This document shows, in pieces, positions 1 to 12,500 of a DNA stretch of 64,000 nt. The notes under the pieces are model-generated. The model was not told the origin of the DNA. It did not search any database and saw only the letters and a list, made by a program, of their open reading frames with translations. The stretch covers positions 7,732,203-7,796,202 of the forward strand of contig NC_064037.1 of the NCBI RefSeq assembly GCF_932526225.1, given 5' to 3'. Source of the stretch: Nematostella vectensis. Its lineage: Eukaryota; Cnidaria; Anthozoa; Actiniaria; Edwardsiidae. A program made the position numbers and the translations under genes. Position 1 is the first letter of the stretch; each line of letters opens with the position of its first letter.

Positions 1-774
1 AAACCGGCGTGATTTATTCGCCGCCGACGCGACATGTTAACATGTCGTCGTTGTTCAACAAAGACACTCGAACAACGACGCCGCTTCCTTGGTTTGCGTT
101 CGGCTCTATCTAATTGAGCAATGTAGCAATTGAGACAATGTTTATTGCAAAAGAAAGCTCACATATCGGGGAATCTTTTTTTGGAACAATAATATATAAC
201 AAAGATCTCATTTAGAATAGAGATCTTCGTGATAGGTGAAGCTCGAAACCGATACGAGTTGCGAAACGAATTTCGCCTTTATTACCCAACACATTACGAA
301 TTCCTACGTTACTTACACCAAATTGTTACGCCAAATTACAACACTACGTAATGACATATTTCTTTTCGTTTTCAGTAGCGCTAGAACGATCAGTGATAGT
401 TTGATATCGGGCTTCGGTAACCCTTTGTTTGAAAAAAGCAGTCACCGAAAAGACTTTCAAGTGTTCATGTCAAAAACTGTTGTCCTTATTCCCCGAATAC
501 ACTACTTATCTCTAGTAACTTACACAAAATTGTCCTTAAATTGCCAGACTAACTATTTGCGATTCGAGAGAGAGTACGATCTGTGAAAGTTTGTCAAGTT
601 GCTTGGGTACTCTTCTAAAAAAGCCGTAAGACACAAATTCTAGACAAAACCGTCGCTCTGTGCTGGGTAAAAATCGGAGTTGACTAAGGATAAACTTGCT
701 GGTCGCTATTCCGTGTCGTTTAGAAGATACGACCCGCGAGTTGTGTTTAGCAAGTCGCGAGGCTTCCCGTTGTC
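1..774. other. No gene recognised
   Basis: No supported coding region. The start holds a perfect 18 bp palindrome (CGACATGTTAACATGTCG, about 32-49) in a CG-rich stretch. A 116-codon frame at 236-586 has no recognisable motif and is probably chance. If NAA25 continues to the left, this is intron of that gene. Confidence 0.5.
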
Positions 775-950
775 AAGGCGCGAGTGTTCCGCGAGAAAGG
801 CGCGAGCTTTCCGTTATTTAGGCACGATGTTCTGAGAGGTGGGCGCGAGCTTTGCGTTATTAAGGCGGGAGCATTCCGCGAGAAAAGCGCGAGCATTCCG
901 CGAGAAGGCCGCGAGCTTTCCGCGAAACGGGCGCGAGTTTGGCCAAACTT
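775..950. repeat. Degenerate GC-rich tandem repeat
   Basis: About six diverged copies of a 20-30 base unit resembling GCGCGAGCTTTCCGCGAGAA run head to tail. Both strands are open over most of the block, which explains the short frames seen there. I see no coding logic. Confidence 0.6.
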
Positions 951-1044
951 GCGGAAAACGCTGAGGTACGTTTTCGCGTGAGTCCTCACAAATGTAGTCC
1001 TGAAAACCTTCGCTTTCGAGCTTGTACCCGTCCTCGCTGACACC

Positions 1045-1979
1045 TTTAATGCTTCTCTCCTGGAAGGCTGCCTCCCCCCTCTACTGAAGAGTGCAATAGT
1101 GCGCCCATTGCCGAAGGAGTCTCCCCCAAGACCATCGAGAAGGACATCAGGCCGATCTCCTTGATGCCTCTGTTGGCCAAACTATGTGAGGGATTCGTGC
1201 TCAGAAGAATCCTCACCGAAGTTCTACAAGATCTTGATGTCAAACAGTTTGCCACTGCGGGGAAGTCCACTGGTCACGCTATCCTGTACATATTACATCT
1301 AGCTCTTGAAGCCTTAGATAGTAAAAGCTGCTGGGTAAGGCTCCTTTTTGCCGACTTCCAGAAAGGATTGGACTCGATTGACCATTCCATTTTGTTAATG
1401 AAGCTTTAATCCTTCAATATCCATCCTTGTTTGACAAGGTGGATCGCTTCCTTTTTATTAGGCAGATCCCAGTGTGTAAGCATAGTCAGCCATTGTTCCC
1501 CAGTTTTGTATACCAATGGGGGAATTCCTCAAGGAACTAGGCTATGCCCAGTCTTATTCGCCATCATGGTAAACGATCTAGTATCATTTTTGGGTCCCAG
1601 GGCCAAGTGGACGACTTAACCATCCTAGAGATAGTGCCCTTGCCTAGAAACACCCCATCGTATTTAGGTAACATAGTGGATGATATTTAATCGTTCGCTT
1701 CGTTAAATAACACAGGACTAAACTCGTCAAAATGTAAGTCCATGTCGCTGGACTTCTTACGCTACAACAGTTACAGCTGCCCGCCCCTCGCCGTCGGTGG
1801 CACCATTATTCAGTCCGTCGCATCAGTTCCTAGGGGTACACATCGCACAAGATCTCACTTGGGACATGCACTGCGACTACATAATAGAATCCAACCGTAG
1901 GCTCTATGCCTTGAGGACACTTAAACAAGAACAATACAAGCTGTTTTATGACTTGGGCTGGGTCTTGGTTAGGTTGTGA
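1045..1979 (+). pseudogene. Decayed non-LTR retrotransposon reverse transcriptase fragment
   Basis: Three consecutive frames on the plus strand carry reverse transcriptase blocks in the right order. A RPISLMP-like block and FADFQKGLDSIDHSIL (block A, catalytic Asp region) lie near 1150-1409, GIPQGTRLCPVLFAIMVNDL near 1515-1600, a VDDLTIL stretch (the DD box in a shifted frame) near 1610, and FLGVHIAQDLTWDMHCDY near 1830-1880. This order is typical of CR1/L2/Jockey-type LINEs. Stops and frameshifts separate the blocks and neither the endonuclease nor the 3' end is seen, so this is a dead fragment. It lies in, or just beyond, the next intron of the NAA25 gene. Confidence 0.8.
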
Positions 1980-2017
1980 CTACATTGGTACCAGTGTTTG
2001 AAACTCATCACACATAC

Positions 2018-5000
2018 CAGTCTCCTCTTTGATCTTCCCCTCCTTGGCAAACTTTTCCACCATCCTCTCGGCAAGTGGGAGGAGCATACCTTGAGAGAGC
2101 TTTTTGTCCTTACAACTGAGGGCCTGCAAGTAAATATAAAAGTTACCAACTGTGGCTAGGTGACAGCTGTCACCATTTACTTGCCTATGCAATTCAGCAC
2201 TGGGTGAGCCCTAGTGCAAGAGCAAATAGAACTTCAAGTCGCAAAAGTTTAGTGGCACAGGCTTTACTTCTCTGGTCAGAAAGCTGGGTTCAATCTTTGG
2301 TCAGATCAGTTTATATTTTCTTCATATGTGCAAAAATCTGTGCTCTTTATGTTGAAGGACTGTGAATTCCTCCTCTCCCTCGCTTGGGGCTTTAGACACT
2401 AAGGCCCATTTTCCCAAACACACTAGGGGAAATAGAATCACTGGGGACACAGAAGGTACCCTCTTCAATCTACAACCTCTACTGAAGGATAGTCAGCGTC
2501 ATGTGAAGTGCATGTGAGTATGCCTACTGGTGTAGGTCCCCAGTGTTTGCTCTCTCCATAAAAAAATAATTTTGATACCCTCTAATGCCTTCATCTCTCG
2601 TTATATTAACTGTAAGCATTATAAGAGCCCTTTGGTATCCTTACCTGCATAACATAGCTCATCACAGCCCAGAAATAATACGGATTTTTAGAAGACACCT
2701 TATACAGATTCATGGCTGCCTGAAACAGAATAATAGGTTTTTCATATAACATTACAAACAATGCTTACTTCAACATGAGGGAAAGGTGTAACATGATTTA
2801 TTCTTGTAGGAGAGTATGATAGCCCAAGAGAAATGTGTTTTATTCTTGTAGGAGATTAAAGAAAGGCTGAACTGTAGAATAACTTGTTTTTTCCCACTTA
2901 TTGATGCGAGTTAGATGAGGTAGACAGTTAGCTAAAAAAAGCCCGTCCAAGGTTTTTCATTTTTTTACAGACCACGTGCGAAATTGTTGTTTTGCCATTG
3001 CAAACTGTCTAGCGTTTTGCTTGGTCAAAGCCAGGCTTATGACATCACAACCTTGGTACAGCTTCTCAAAATTGTTTTAAAACGACAGTGACTTCCTTTC
3101 AAAATGACGGCAAAAAAAAAAGGCAGTACTTGGCCTCAAAAGATCTATGCGGTCAGATTTACCAAATAAAATTCTTCACAGCATGGTAATAAATGCACAA
3201 TTTTTTAAAACAGTTTTATTGAAAATGCAATACACATGACAACATTAAATTCGTCCACAGCACTCACACCAATAGTTATTATAACGCCACCTCGGATTTT
3301 TATCTGTTTGGATTTCACTGATAGTTTATTTTCCTCTGACTTGGACTTTTTCCAATCGAGGCGATGAATAGTTCAACAACAAAATCCAATGAGATCAACA
3401 AGAAAGGATCAAACACCCAATGGCTGGAACCGGCATCTAAAGAGTTGTACAAGTCATTTTATTACTTTTATAATAATATCGAGAACATGACAAAAATTGA
3501 AGAATGAAATATGAGAAGATTTCAAGCGGGAAAAGTCAATAACAATAGCAACCGAGCGCGTTGGTTGATGAAAGTTTGCCGTAAAATCGATTACAAATAA
3601 TTTTTATGAGTCATTAATCTATTAATACTCACAGGAAACAGGATTTGCCTATTTTATTTAGTATGCCAAGCTTTAATATGATTTGATTCGAAATAAAATA
3701 GGAAATACAGAACAGGAACAGAACAGGCAAATTCGAATGTACGAATTGTTTTGACAATTTCTACGGTGAACAAAACGAACGAAAGCTATCTACCGATAAA
3801 TAAAAAACATATTTATTCACCTCAATCCCACTTCTCCATGCTAGATTCATGAGAATCCATATTTATCAACCTATGCTACTTCATCGACAAGTCCGACAAG
3901 TCAACAAGTACCTCTAAAGTTGAGTCATCGTTTTTCAGTTTCCCATTCAGCGTTGAAAACAACACTTCCAATTCCATTCGTAAATCTTAGTTCTGTAATG
4001 TCAAGGTTTTTTTTATTGCTTTCGACTTTTACATGTTCAGAATCAACTTCCTTACGGCATGGAGTTCTCCACAGAAGACTGAACTCACATTTGTGTATTT
4101 TCACAGTGTTTTATAGTATCATAAAAAAGCTTTGGCTGTGTCTCCTTTTCACCAGATGAGCCTTCAACGATTGGTTCGCCATGCGCTCTGATAGTGATAT
4201 GGCGGAAACTTGCATCCACTTCCTCAAAAACCATCTCAAACTCCTTGTTGTCTTCTTCTATTGAACTCTTGATTGTCACTGGGGTCTGTGAGTTCTAAGC
4301 CTCTTGGCCTGGTACTTTCGATCGATGATGCCATTATTCGACTGAGTTCTGGGGCTTTGATTTCGGATCTCCTATATGATTTAACACTAAAATTTCGTGC
4401 CGTACCATGGTTGTGAAGTCGCCACAGGCCTCCCAACGGTCCAAATTCGGCCCCAGTCTGCGAGACATTTTCTTTCGACGAAAATTGAACCAAAAATCCA
4501 AAAACCAACAAATATGAAGCGCCTTTTTTATTCAGGCTTGCTACTTAACCTCTAGACTTATGTTTTAGCAAAAAAAAGTTTTCGTTTCTGACCTAGTTTA
4601 AGTATTTTTACATACCTGTCAACCTCCGAAAATCTCAAGGCTTGAGAATTCTTTCGGAGGAGGGGTAGGGTATATTATTTTTGGGGGGGAGGGGTGGGAA
4701 GGGTATATCTTCGCAGGCGTTTGCATTATAGAAAGCTCTTGACGCACAAATCCACTTATAGATCTCATGATGGTGTTGATAAATTGTGCTACGTACAGAC
4801 ATTATTTAATAGGAAATAGTCAAAATGTTGATTTTTATATAATAATTTTTCAGAAGCGTTAAAAATTGCAAAAATGTGGGAGATTTGGCGCTCCGCATGG
4901 GAGAAGATGTCCAAAATCTTGAGACTCCTGCCTAATGCAGGAGAGTTGACAGGTATGTTTTTACGACAGTAGCTGAGGGGAGATTTGTACCTGTGGCTGT

Positions 5001-6365
5001 TTCTTGTAGTCTGCGACACGGACATATGCCATGAATAGATGTGACAAGAATTCCTCATTGGTTGGAGAGTGTTTGACGGCAGTCTCATAGATGGTTACTA
5101 TCCCTTCAGCTGAAGCAAAATCACTGCATTACTAAATTGCTTGTAAAATCCATAAACTGTTACTTATTAAAAGAATATTACAGATGGCTTTCTTGATGTA
5201 AGAAGACAGATGTTAACCCAATAGATTGAAATGGTAAGTTCAAAATTGCCTAAAATGTGTTTTATATCAAAACCTGTTTCAAAGGTATTGAATGTCCGAC
5301 AGAGTTTTCAATGTCATAGGGCCATATGCCAGCAAATTTTGATCAGGGGAGGGGGTTAGAAGGGTCACATTTGAGGGGGGGTTGAGGTGGGCTGCAAGGT
5401 GGCATGTTTCGCAAGTGCATACCTGTCAACTCTCCCGCATTAGGTGGGAGTCTCAAGATTTTGGACCCCTTCTCCCACATTGAGCACCAAATCTCCCCAT
5501 TTTTAATGATTTTTATTGCTACCGAAAACTTATTCTAAAGAAAATCATCATTTTGCCTATTTTCTAATAAAATATTTGAAACAATAATTCCCTTGCGTAG
5601 CGTAATTTATCTAACACCCTCGCGAGATCTATAAGTGGATTTGTTTGCGAGAGCTTTCTATACGGCAAACGCCTGCAAGGTTAAACCCACCCCTCTCCCA
5701 ATTTTCTGAGGTTGACAGGTATGCAAGTGTTGCTAAGCTTCTGTGAGCTTCACAGTATAATATGAAAAAATAAAAAAGCCGAATGTAAAAAAAAAATATA
5801 ATGCTAAAGTGTCATTTTTCCAATTAGTAGGGTCATGTGGCAATAAAACTTCTTTGACATAAGTTAAGTAAACTGAGTAAGCTGGCAATTTAGTTGACTT
5901 CCACTACGTACGTTTCTGCATTTCCTTGAAGCATATGGACATGGCTTGCAGCGTGGGTTCGTCTGTAGGTTTATCAGCACAGAGCTCGTCCATAAGCAAC
6001 TTGCATTCTTCCGGCTTGCCAGACCGCCATAATGCAAGCGCTTTTAACGCCTAGCAAACAAGCAAAGTAAAGACACACAGTATATTGAGCTCTACAGTAA
6101 AATGGCAGTTTAACCCGGGCACGAAGGACTCTACTTGACAACTCACTTTAGCACAGTGGAGGTCCTTCTGTTTTTTCAAAATCTTATCTACAAGTTGAAT
6201 GGCCTGTTTATTTTTAAGGCTGTCGAGCGCATCTGGGAAATAATAAAACGAATCAGCACAGAAGCATCGAGCTACGAGCAGGATCAGAAGAGGTATAAAG
6301 TGAGGAATTGTACCATAAACAGGCCGTAACCGGCGTTCGTTTACGTCCACGAGACGAGAAGCCAT
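2018..6365 (-). CDS. NAA25: NatB auxiliary subunit NAA25 (MDM20), 5' part, six exons
   Basis: This is the N-terminal ~192 residues of the TPR-rich auxiliary subunit of the NatB N-terminal acetyltransferase. The subunit binds the catalytic NAA20 and the ribosome in the cytosol. Exons (minus): 6314-6365, 6147-6232, 5912-6050, 4991-5109, 2645-2719, 2018-2123. All have GT/AG borders and phases that join without a break. Diagnostic stretches that match the animal protein as I know it are RRLRPVY (exon 1), KNKQAIQLVDKILKKQKDLH (exon 2), NPYYFWAVMSYVMQ (exon 5) and MLLPLAERMVEK (exon 6). The start is the first ATG before NERRLRPVY. The animal protein is ~970 residues, so most of it should lie left of the window; the LINE fragment at 1045-1979 may sit in the following intron. 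Introns 3 and 4 each hold one copy of a 12 bp-TIR MITE. Confidence 0.87.
3920..4511 (-). other. Unassigned open frames in NAA25 intron 4
   Basis: Two overlapping minus-strand frames (4236-4511 and 4085-4279) have an acidic, protein-like composition, including SSIEEDNKEFEMVFEEVDAS. I do not recognise them. They could be an exon of an unknown gene, a pseudogene fragment or chance. The rest of this intron (2720-4611) shows no gene. Confidence 0.2.
4612..4956. mobile_element. hAT-like MITE, copy 1
   Basis: The element starts ATACCTGTCAAC and ends with the reverse complement GTTGACAGGTAT (12 bp TIR). It is flanked by near-perfect 8 bp repeats, ATTTTTAC (4604-4611) and GTTTTTAC (4957-4964). There is no coding capacity. 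Eight-base duplications point to hAT-type transposition. It ends only 34 bases from NAA25 exon 4. Confidence 0.8.
5419..5722. mobile_element. hAT-like MITE, copy 2 (inverted relative to copy 1)
   Basis: It has the same 12 bp TIR and shares internal sequence with copy 1 in the opposite orientation, such as TCTATAAGTGGATTTG and the GAGTCTCAAGATTTTGGA block. Flanking repeats are GCAAGTGC (5411-5418) and GCAAGTGT (5723-5730). It lies in NAA25 intron 3. Confidence 0.8.
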
Positions 6366-6773
6366 CTTGGCCTCCACAGCACATGGGGACACGGGCCATC
6401 CGCATACATCGCACGGGCCCCCACACCCCAGCCCCTCACGGATAACGCACTCAATAGAGGGCCCGGAATTTTTAGCACAGTCTAAGATGAGATTGTAAAA
6501 TACATTTTTAAAAGAGCAAACAGTAAATGAGATTTATTTTCCAGTCTAAAAAGTCAAATTAGAATACAAACTCAGTGGGTATATTTGCTTTAAAGTTCTA
6601 GGTATTTGGTTACCAGACCTCTCTCGGAATTTTAGAGACTGCGATACATGTGGACAGCAGATAGTCCCGTGAGGGTTGAAAAGGAAAAAATATTTAGGCT
6701 TGTCCAGCATTTTATTTCTTTCATTATTTGCTTCTTCTTAAGATAATGCAGTTGCACCTTTGCCTGACTTAAC
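6366..6773. promoter_or_regulatory. Shared divergent promoter region, NAA25 / RWDD4
   Basis: 407 bases separate the two start codons, which point away from each other. The half next to NAA25 is richer in G+C than the surroundings, as expected of a housekeeping bidirectional promoter. No TATA box is obvious. The role is inferred from position only. Confidence 0.5.
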
Positions 6774-7644
<871 letters not shown>

Positions 7645-7969
7645 CCTAGCCTTTTATTGCAAAAAGAAAACTTAGTAAACAGGATACGATGATTCCATGT
7701 TGAGCTCTAGGATCAGATTTGTTTGGGGTTGTGTTGTTGATTCAAGACACTAAATATTCCCACATTGCTCTTACGACATGACAATATTAAAAAGATCCTG
7801 TTTTATTATTTTTTTCATTTTTTTTAAACGATAATCAGAATCATCACCACACTGCAAACTCAAAATCTTCAAAATTTAAAAAGTCTAATTTTTTAAATAA
7901 TTTCTAAAAAAGGAAACCCTTCTATGAAATAATAATCAACCTTGCATAAAATTTGTTTCTTCAAAAATG

Positions 7970-8250
7970 TTTTATTTTAACAAATAGATCTCATTTTCTG
8001 AATGAAAAATAAACCTAACAAGACTTGTCTTCAAAATCAACAAAAAGCAACAAAATGTAATTGTTTAAGTGTAATAGTCAAACCAGAAAAAAGGGAAGAC
8101 ATGTTAGTACATGTTAGTACTGAATAAGCCAAATAGTATTTCACAGGTCTTTGAAAACCACTCTACTAATGTTCTCTGTGCATCTATCAAAGAACAAATA
8201 TACAAAGAAAATGAGATCTATTTTATAAAACAACAAAAACAGTTCCAGTT
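7970..8250. repeat. Inverted-repeat element with AATAGATCTCATTTT arms
   Basis: The left end (about 7970-8005, AACAAATAGATCTCATTTTC) and the right end (about 8208-8240, GAAAATGAGATCTATTTTAT) are inverted copies. A related inverted-repeat element lies at 29140-29340. Probably a MITE. Confidence 0.5.
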
Positions 8251-8352
8251 TAACTGACATCACACAAGTCTCTCCTGCAGCATTTTTGGACGTGTCATCC
8301 ATGTCAGCTCTAGAGTCTGACATAACTAACATCACACGTTCTGACAGCCAAT

Positions 8353-8551
8353 CAGTGTGTGTACACCTATTTCAATAAAGTTTGACAATAAGAAAATGGA
8401 AAACTGGTTTGATTAATGGGGTTTTCCTTGTATATATTCATACACTATATGGGCCTCAATGGAAACTTGTCAACTGACTGTTGATGAGTTGACATTCCTT
8501 TTTTTCCATTTTCTTATAGTCAAACTTAATTGAAATGGGTGTAACTCACTT
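8353..8551. mobile_element. Foldback MITE, ~45 bp arms
   Basis: The left arm (8353-8403) and right arm (8503-8551) are imperfect inverted copies. They share CATTTTCTTAT and the CAATAAAGTTTGAC / CAATTAAGTTTGAC block. The ~100-base centre has no coding capacity. Confidence 0.65.
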
Positions 8552-8689
8552 ATGTTGCTGTATAAACTAAACATCTGTGTTAAAGTCAGAACAATACAGA
8601 GCCAAGTTATAGAATAAATTATTTAGGGACAAACAACAGGCTTAACCAATAAAACATGCTTTTTATAGTGTATTATGCTTGTGCCGAAA

Positions 8690-8826
8690 GTTACAGCCAT
8701 AAGAACCTACCAGCTAGTATAGGATGCTACTTCATATAAGCAACATCTTAAAGTTACAGCCATAACTGTTACAGCCATAAGAACCTACCATCTAGTATAG
8801 GATGTTACTTTATATAAGAAACATTA
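8690..8826. repeat. Two-copy direct repeat (~57 bases)
   Basis: The block starting GTTACAGCCATAAGAACC and ending with AACAT occurs at ~8690-8752 and again at ~8770-8826 with a few substitutions. A partial third GTTACAGCCATAA lies between them. Confidence 0.75.
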
Positions 8827-9101
8827 AATTTTTTTTTTTTTTGGGGGGGGGGTCACTTTAGACACAAAGGTCTGTCTTATTATATAGGTACTTTAAAATA
8901 TGGTCGGATAAATCAATTAGATACTTGATATGAGAATACCTGTATCATAAACAACTATGGACTCCACTTAGTCTAACAAGTGAATAGTATTAGGATTACT
9001 ACAGTGCAAATAAGCTATTTTCAAATACTTCCATTTTTTCTTTAAATAACTGTAATCATCTTAGAATAACACTGCCTATATCAAAGGAGTAGAGTATAAG
9101 C

Positions 9102-9246
9102 TGGGGCGAATCCAGGAGGTCTAGGGGGGGGGGGGGGGGTCAAATTATTTTTTAAGGAGAGGGGTAGCTCTTCTTTTGTGAATTTCCTTAAACTTATAAT
9201 TATTTTAAAGCATAATGTCTGAAAATAAATCCTAGATCCGCCACAG
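9102..9246. mobile_element. Probable MITE with internal poly-G tract
   Basis: The left end GGGGCGAATCCAGGA and the right end TCCTAGATCCGCC are imperfect inverted copies. A run of about 14 G lies just inside the left end. Similar poly-G-bearing repeats recur in the window. Target duplications were not resolved. Confidence 0.45.
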
Positions 9247-9289
9247 GTATATCTCTTGAACAGTACAACTGTTTAAAAACTAATTCCTA

Positions 9290-9529
9290 TTAGTTAACTG
9301 GGCCGCTTTTATTGACGTGAACAACCCCATCCTCATTAGCCTGCATACCAACAGATACTACATCTGAGTCCATCGGCATGTCTGAACCCTGACCAAATCC
9401 TACTTCCCCAATATCTGGGAATACCCTGCCTGGACTTTCTACAATGCTCTCTCCTCTCATGGTCTTTCCTTTCTTGACTGTCTTCACTTCTCCTCTCTTC
9501 AAGCCATAGCTTGTTACACCATTCTTAAC
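9290..9529 (-). CDS. Alternative last exon of the ASRGL1-like gene (duplicated exon)
   Basis: The frame opens after the acceptor TTTAG at 9530-9534 and reads VKNGVTSYGLKRGEVKTVKK, then an acidic tail to TAA at 9290-9292. It is homologous to the end of the upstream composite exon (11997-12234: VKNGVTFYGLKQGEVKTVKK). That exon has a good donor (CTCAG|GTAAAG at 12234/12233) exactly where the homology begins. Splicing 12234 to 9529 keeps phase 0 and gives a 410-residue protein, against 409 residues if the donor is ignored. The two tails share SIV...IG and VHV patches but have otherwise diverged, so the two ends may differ in function or localisation. Confidence 0.75.
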   Translation of the reverse strand, partial: VKNGVTSYGLKRGEVKTVKKGKTMRGESIVESPGRVFPDIGEVGFGQGSDMPMDSDVVSVGMQANEDGVVHVNKSGPVN

Positions 9530-12500
9530 CTAAATCCAGGGAACATTTCATCAGTATAAAATATGTGATATGGAAGTCTTAAGACTCACAATCCCCTCGA
9601 GACACTAAGACCCTCCAATACAGGAAATTTTGTGTCGTTTTTTCATGGGTAGCGTATAAATGCCAGCTTTTGGAGCCTGGATTTGTTTTCATTTATGCTT
9701 ATTTGATAGCAATTAATACAATCCTAGGGTTGTTCGAGTGCTACCTCATTTAAAAAAAAAGCAAAAAATATACTAAGGATGGCACTCACAAGGTTAATGG
9801 GGCAGTGTAAGAGCTTTACAATCACTCTCCGGCCCAGACAATGAATTTCAGTCAAATTCAAATATTGACTTATGAGCCTTTGGTTTATGTGGGAGACTTA
9901 AATTCAAAGGAAATGACCACAAACTGTCAATAAACATAGTTTTCAATAAAATATTGCATATTATTTTAAAAAGGCTTCGAAAGCTTAAAGTTCTACTGTT
10001 TGTAGACGATTAAAAGCCTACAATAAACACTGACTCCAGACATGCGCAGTACCATGACGCTGCCTCTATAACCAAAAAAAAGCTTAATGGGGAATTGAGC
10101 ACCAGTCCCCTCCCCCCCCCCCCCAATTTTACTATCTGTGTAGTTTTCCCATGCCCTTTTGTGCTGAAGCGCAAGATCACTAAAAGAGGGTTGTGTTCAG
10201 ATATTTTAGAAAATAAGGTTTGCAACTGCAAGCATCCATCTCTGTAGACGTGCAGCTATATGGGCAGGCCATAGCCTCCAACCCTTTTGAGGATGTATAA
10301 TTCCAGAGAAAAAGTATATCAGTATACCTCCAGATTTAGTCCAACACTTTGGTGCTAGTACTTTGATAGTTTTACAGTCTGGGAGGTCTTAATCTTGATC
10401 AAACAGATAAGTGCCAAGATCAGGTATCACAAATTCAAGAAAATCTGTAAGTTGAAATCACTGGTAAGTTTCGGCAAATCTACCTTTTGGCAAATATATA
10501 TGTGCTGGAAAATGAAATTGCTCTTTTCCACCAAATTTTCAGAAAACGTACTAGACTTTCAATAGTATATCAAAATATTTACCAAACAGTAGAATAGCCG
10601 AAACCCTGATTAGTTTACCTCTCTGAATCCAAACTATAGAAAAGTGGAAAAATTTAATTTTTATGCCAAACATCCTCTTACAAAAATTGAAGAGTTTTAA
10701 TTTCAACTCATCAAAGTGTTGTCTCTGATTGACAAGAGACCTGCCTGATAATGTACCCGTTGGTCTGCTTATGAAAAATTGAATGTCTATAAAAATAGAA
10801 TTCCTGGAACACAAAATAGCAGAACTTGGCCTGCCAAATAATTATTAAACAGAACGAAGATTTACCAGTTATAATTAATATTATCTTTATTTAACACATG
10901 CTAAAAGGGGTTAAATAGATTTGATGTGATTTACATTACACAAAAATCATCTATAATAAGCATGAAAGGAATTACAATAATTTTCCTGAAGACAGCGCTT
11001 TCTGGATCAAAAACAAATAAATAAATATCGGAATTCCATTGTGCTAGTGGTCCCTACATAAAATTAAATATGACAAATCCTAGTTATGTAATCTATATGT
11101 TGTCTATTACAATGGAAATAAGCATAAATACTATGCATATGACAAACATTTTTTCTTTCAAAACAGTGTTTTTTTTTATTTTTTTTATTTGATATAATTA
11201 TAGTGAAGAAATATTTCTTCTTTAACACAAAGTAATTTTTTTTCATAATAAGCAACTACTTCCATGCAAAAGCAAAACTAACAAAATTTGGTTTTGTCCT
11301 CACACAATTGGTATAGAAAAACATGTGGTGCGAGCTGATATACAGGGCTTGTCTCAACCCTAGCCTTACATATCCAAGAATATGGCAGTTTCTATTACAT
11401 GATCTGATAAACACCCATGGAATAAACTAAAGATTTATGGAATGAGGAGGATGAACTTACTTAGGTAGTTTAGCCATACTTGGTAAATATTGGAATCACA
11501 TCAAAAAAATGTTTTCACATTATTAAAAGTATATCACACCAAAAAAATATTCCACACTATTTAAAGTATATGTTGGATTCTTTGACATGTCACTTTTATT
11601 TTTTGTTTACTTTTTTATGGGCACATGAAAGTTAAATTCAATAAAATGTAATTGTGTTAATACATTTGAAGATGAGGGTGCAACAACTATTTGCTGTTTG
11701 CTTTGTGATAAAATCTTATTTTGAGCAATAGAACCAATGGGCTAATAGTGCTTACAGGTTGTCACCACCCAATCAAGCACTTGGTCGAGTAAGGCAAAAT
11801 GGGCAATGGTAACCACCCAAAAGAATCATCACATGATTTGAATTGGGTAGCAACAAGATGTAAGCCAAATGGGTCTATGCAAATTCAGTATTAAAAGCAT
11901 TTGGTAAAGAACAATATTTTAGAGGTTTTTAGGTTTATTTATCAGATCATTCACAGTGTGATATGACTGGCAAGATTGAGTATACCCTCCCCTCTCTCAC
12001 ATTTCTACATGCACATCACCCCCCATGTGGTCTGGTTCTAAGGCAATAGACGCAACAGTAGATTCAGTGGGGTTCATGACGTCAGAGTCAGCACTGGAGC
12101 CGAGAGTTCCAATCTCCAGGTACTTCCTCTCTGCCATGTCCACTATACTGTGGGGCCCATTTTCAGTGACAGGTTTCTTGACAGTCTTGACCTCACCCTG
12201 TTTCAAGCCGTAAAAAGTCACCCCATTCTTTACCTGAGCCCATGGCATGTGCTCTGTGTTGAAGGCGATGCCAGCCTCTCCATCTCTCGACACTATGATT
12301 ATACCGGCACGACCACCAACCCGCTGCTCCATGTATCTCAATGCTGCAGCTGCAGCATCAGCTGCAGTTTGTCCGATTTGGATCATGAATAAAGCATACC
12401 TGAAGGAAAGGTTAAAAAAAAAACCTTTGAGCTTCACAGAGATTCAGTCGCATCAAGCATAATTTTAATTAAAATAAATCCAACCCAGTTTCTTAAAAAA

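Larger units (their letters stand above)
7645..9289. other. Intergenic, RWDD4 to ASRGL1-like gene, with small repeats
   Basis: No gene is seen. The region holds the RWDD4 3' untranslated region, at least three foldback or tandem repeats listed separately, and a poly-G run. The two flanking genes converge here. Confidence 0.6.
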
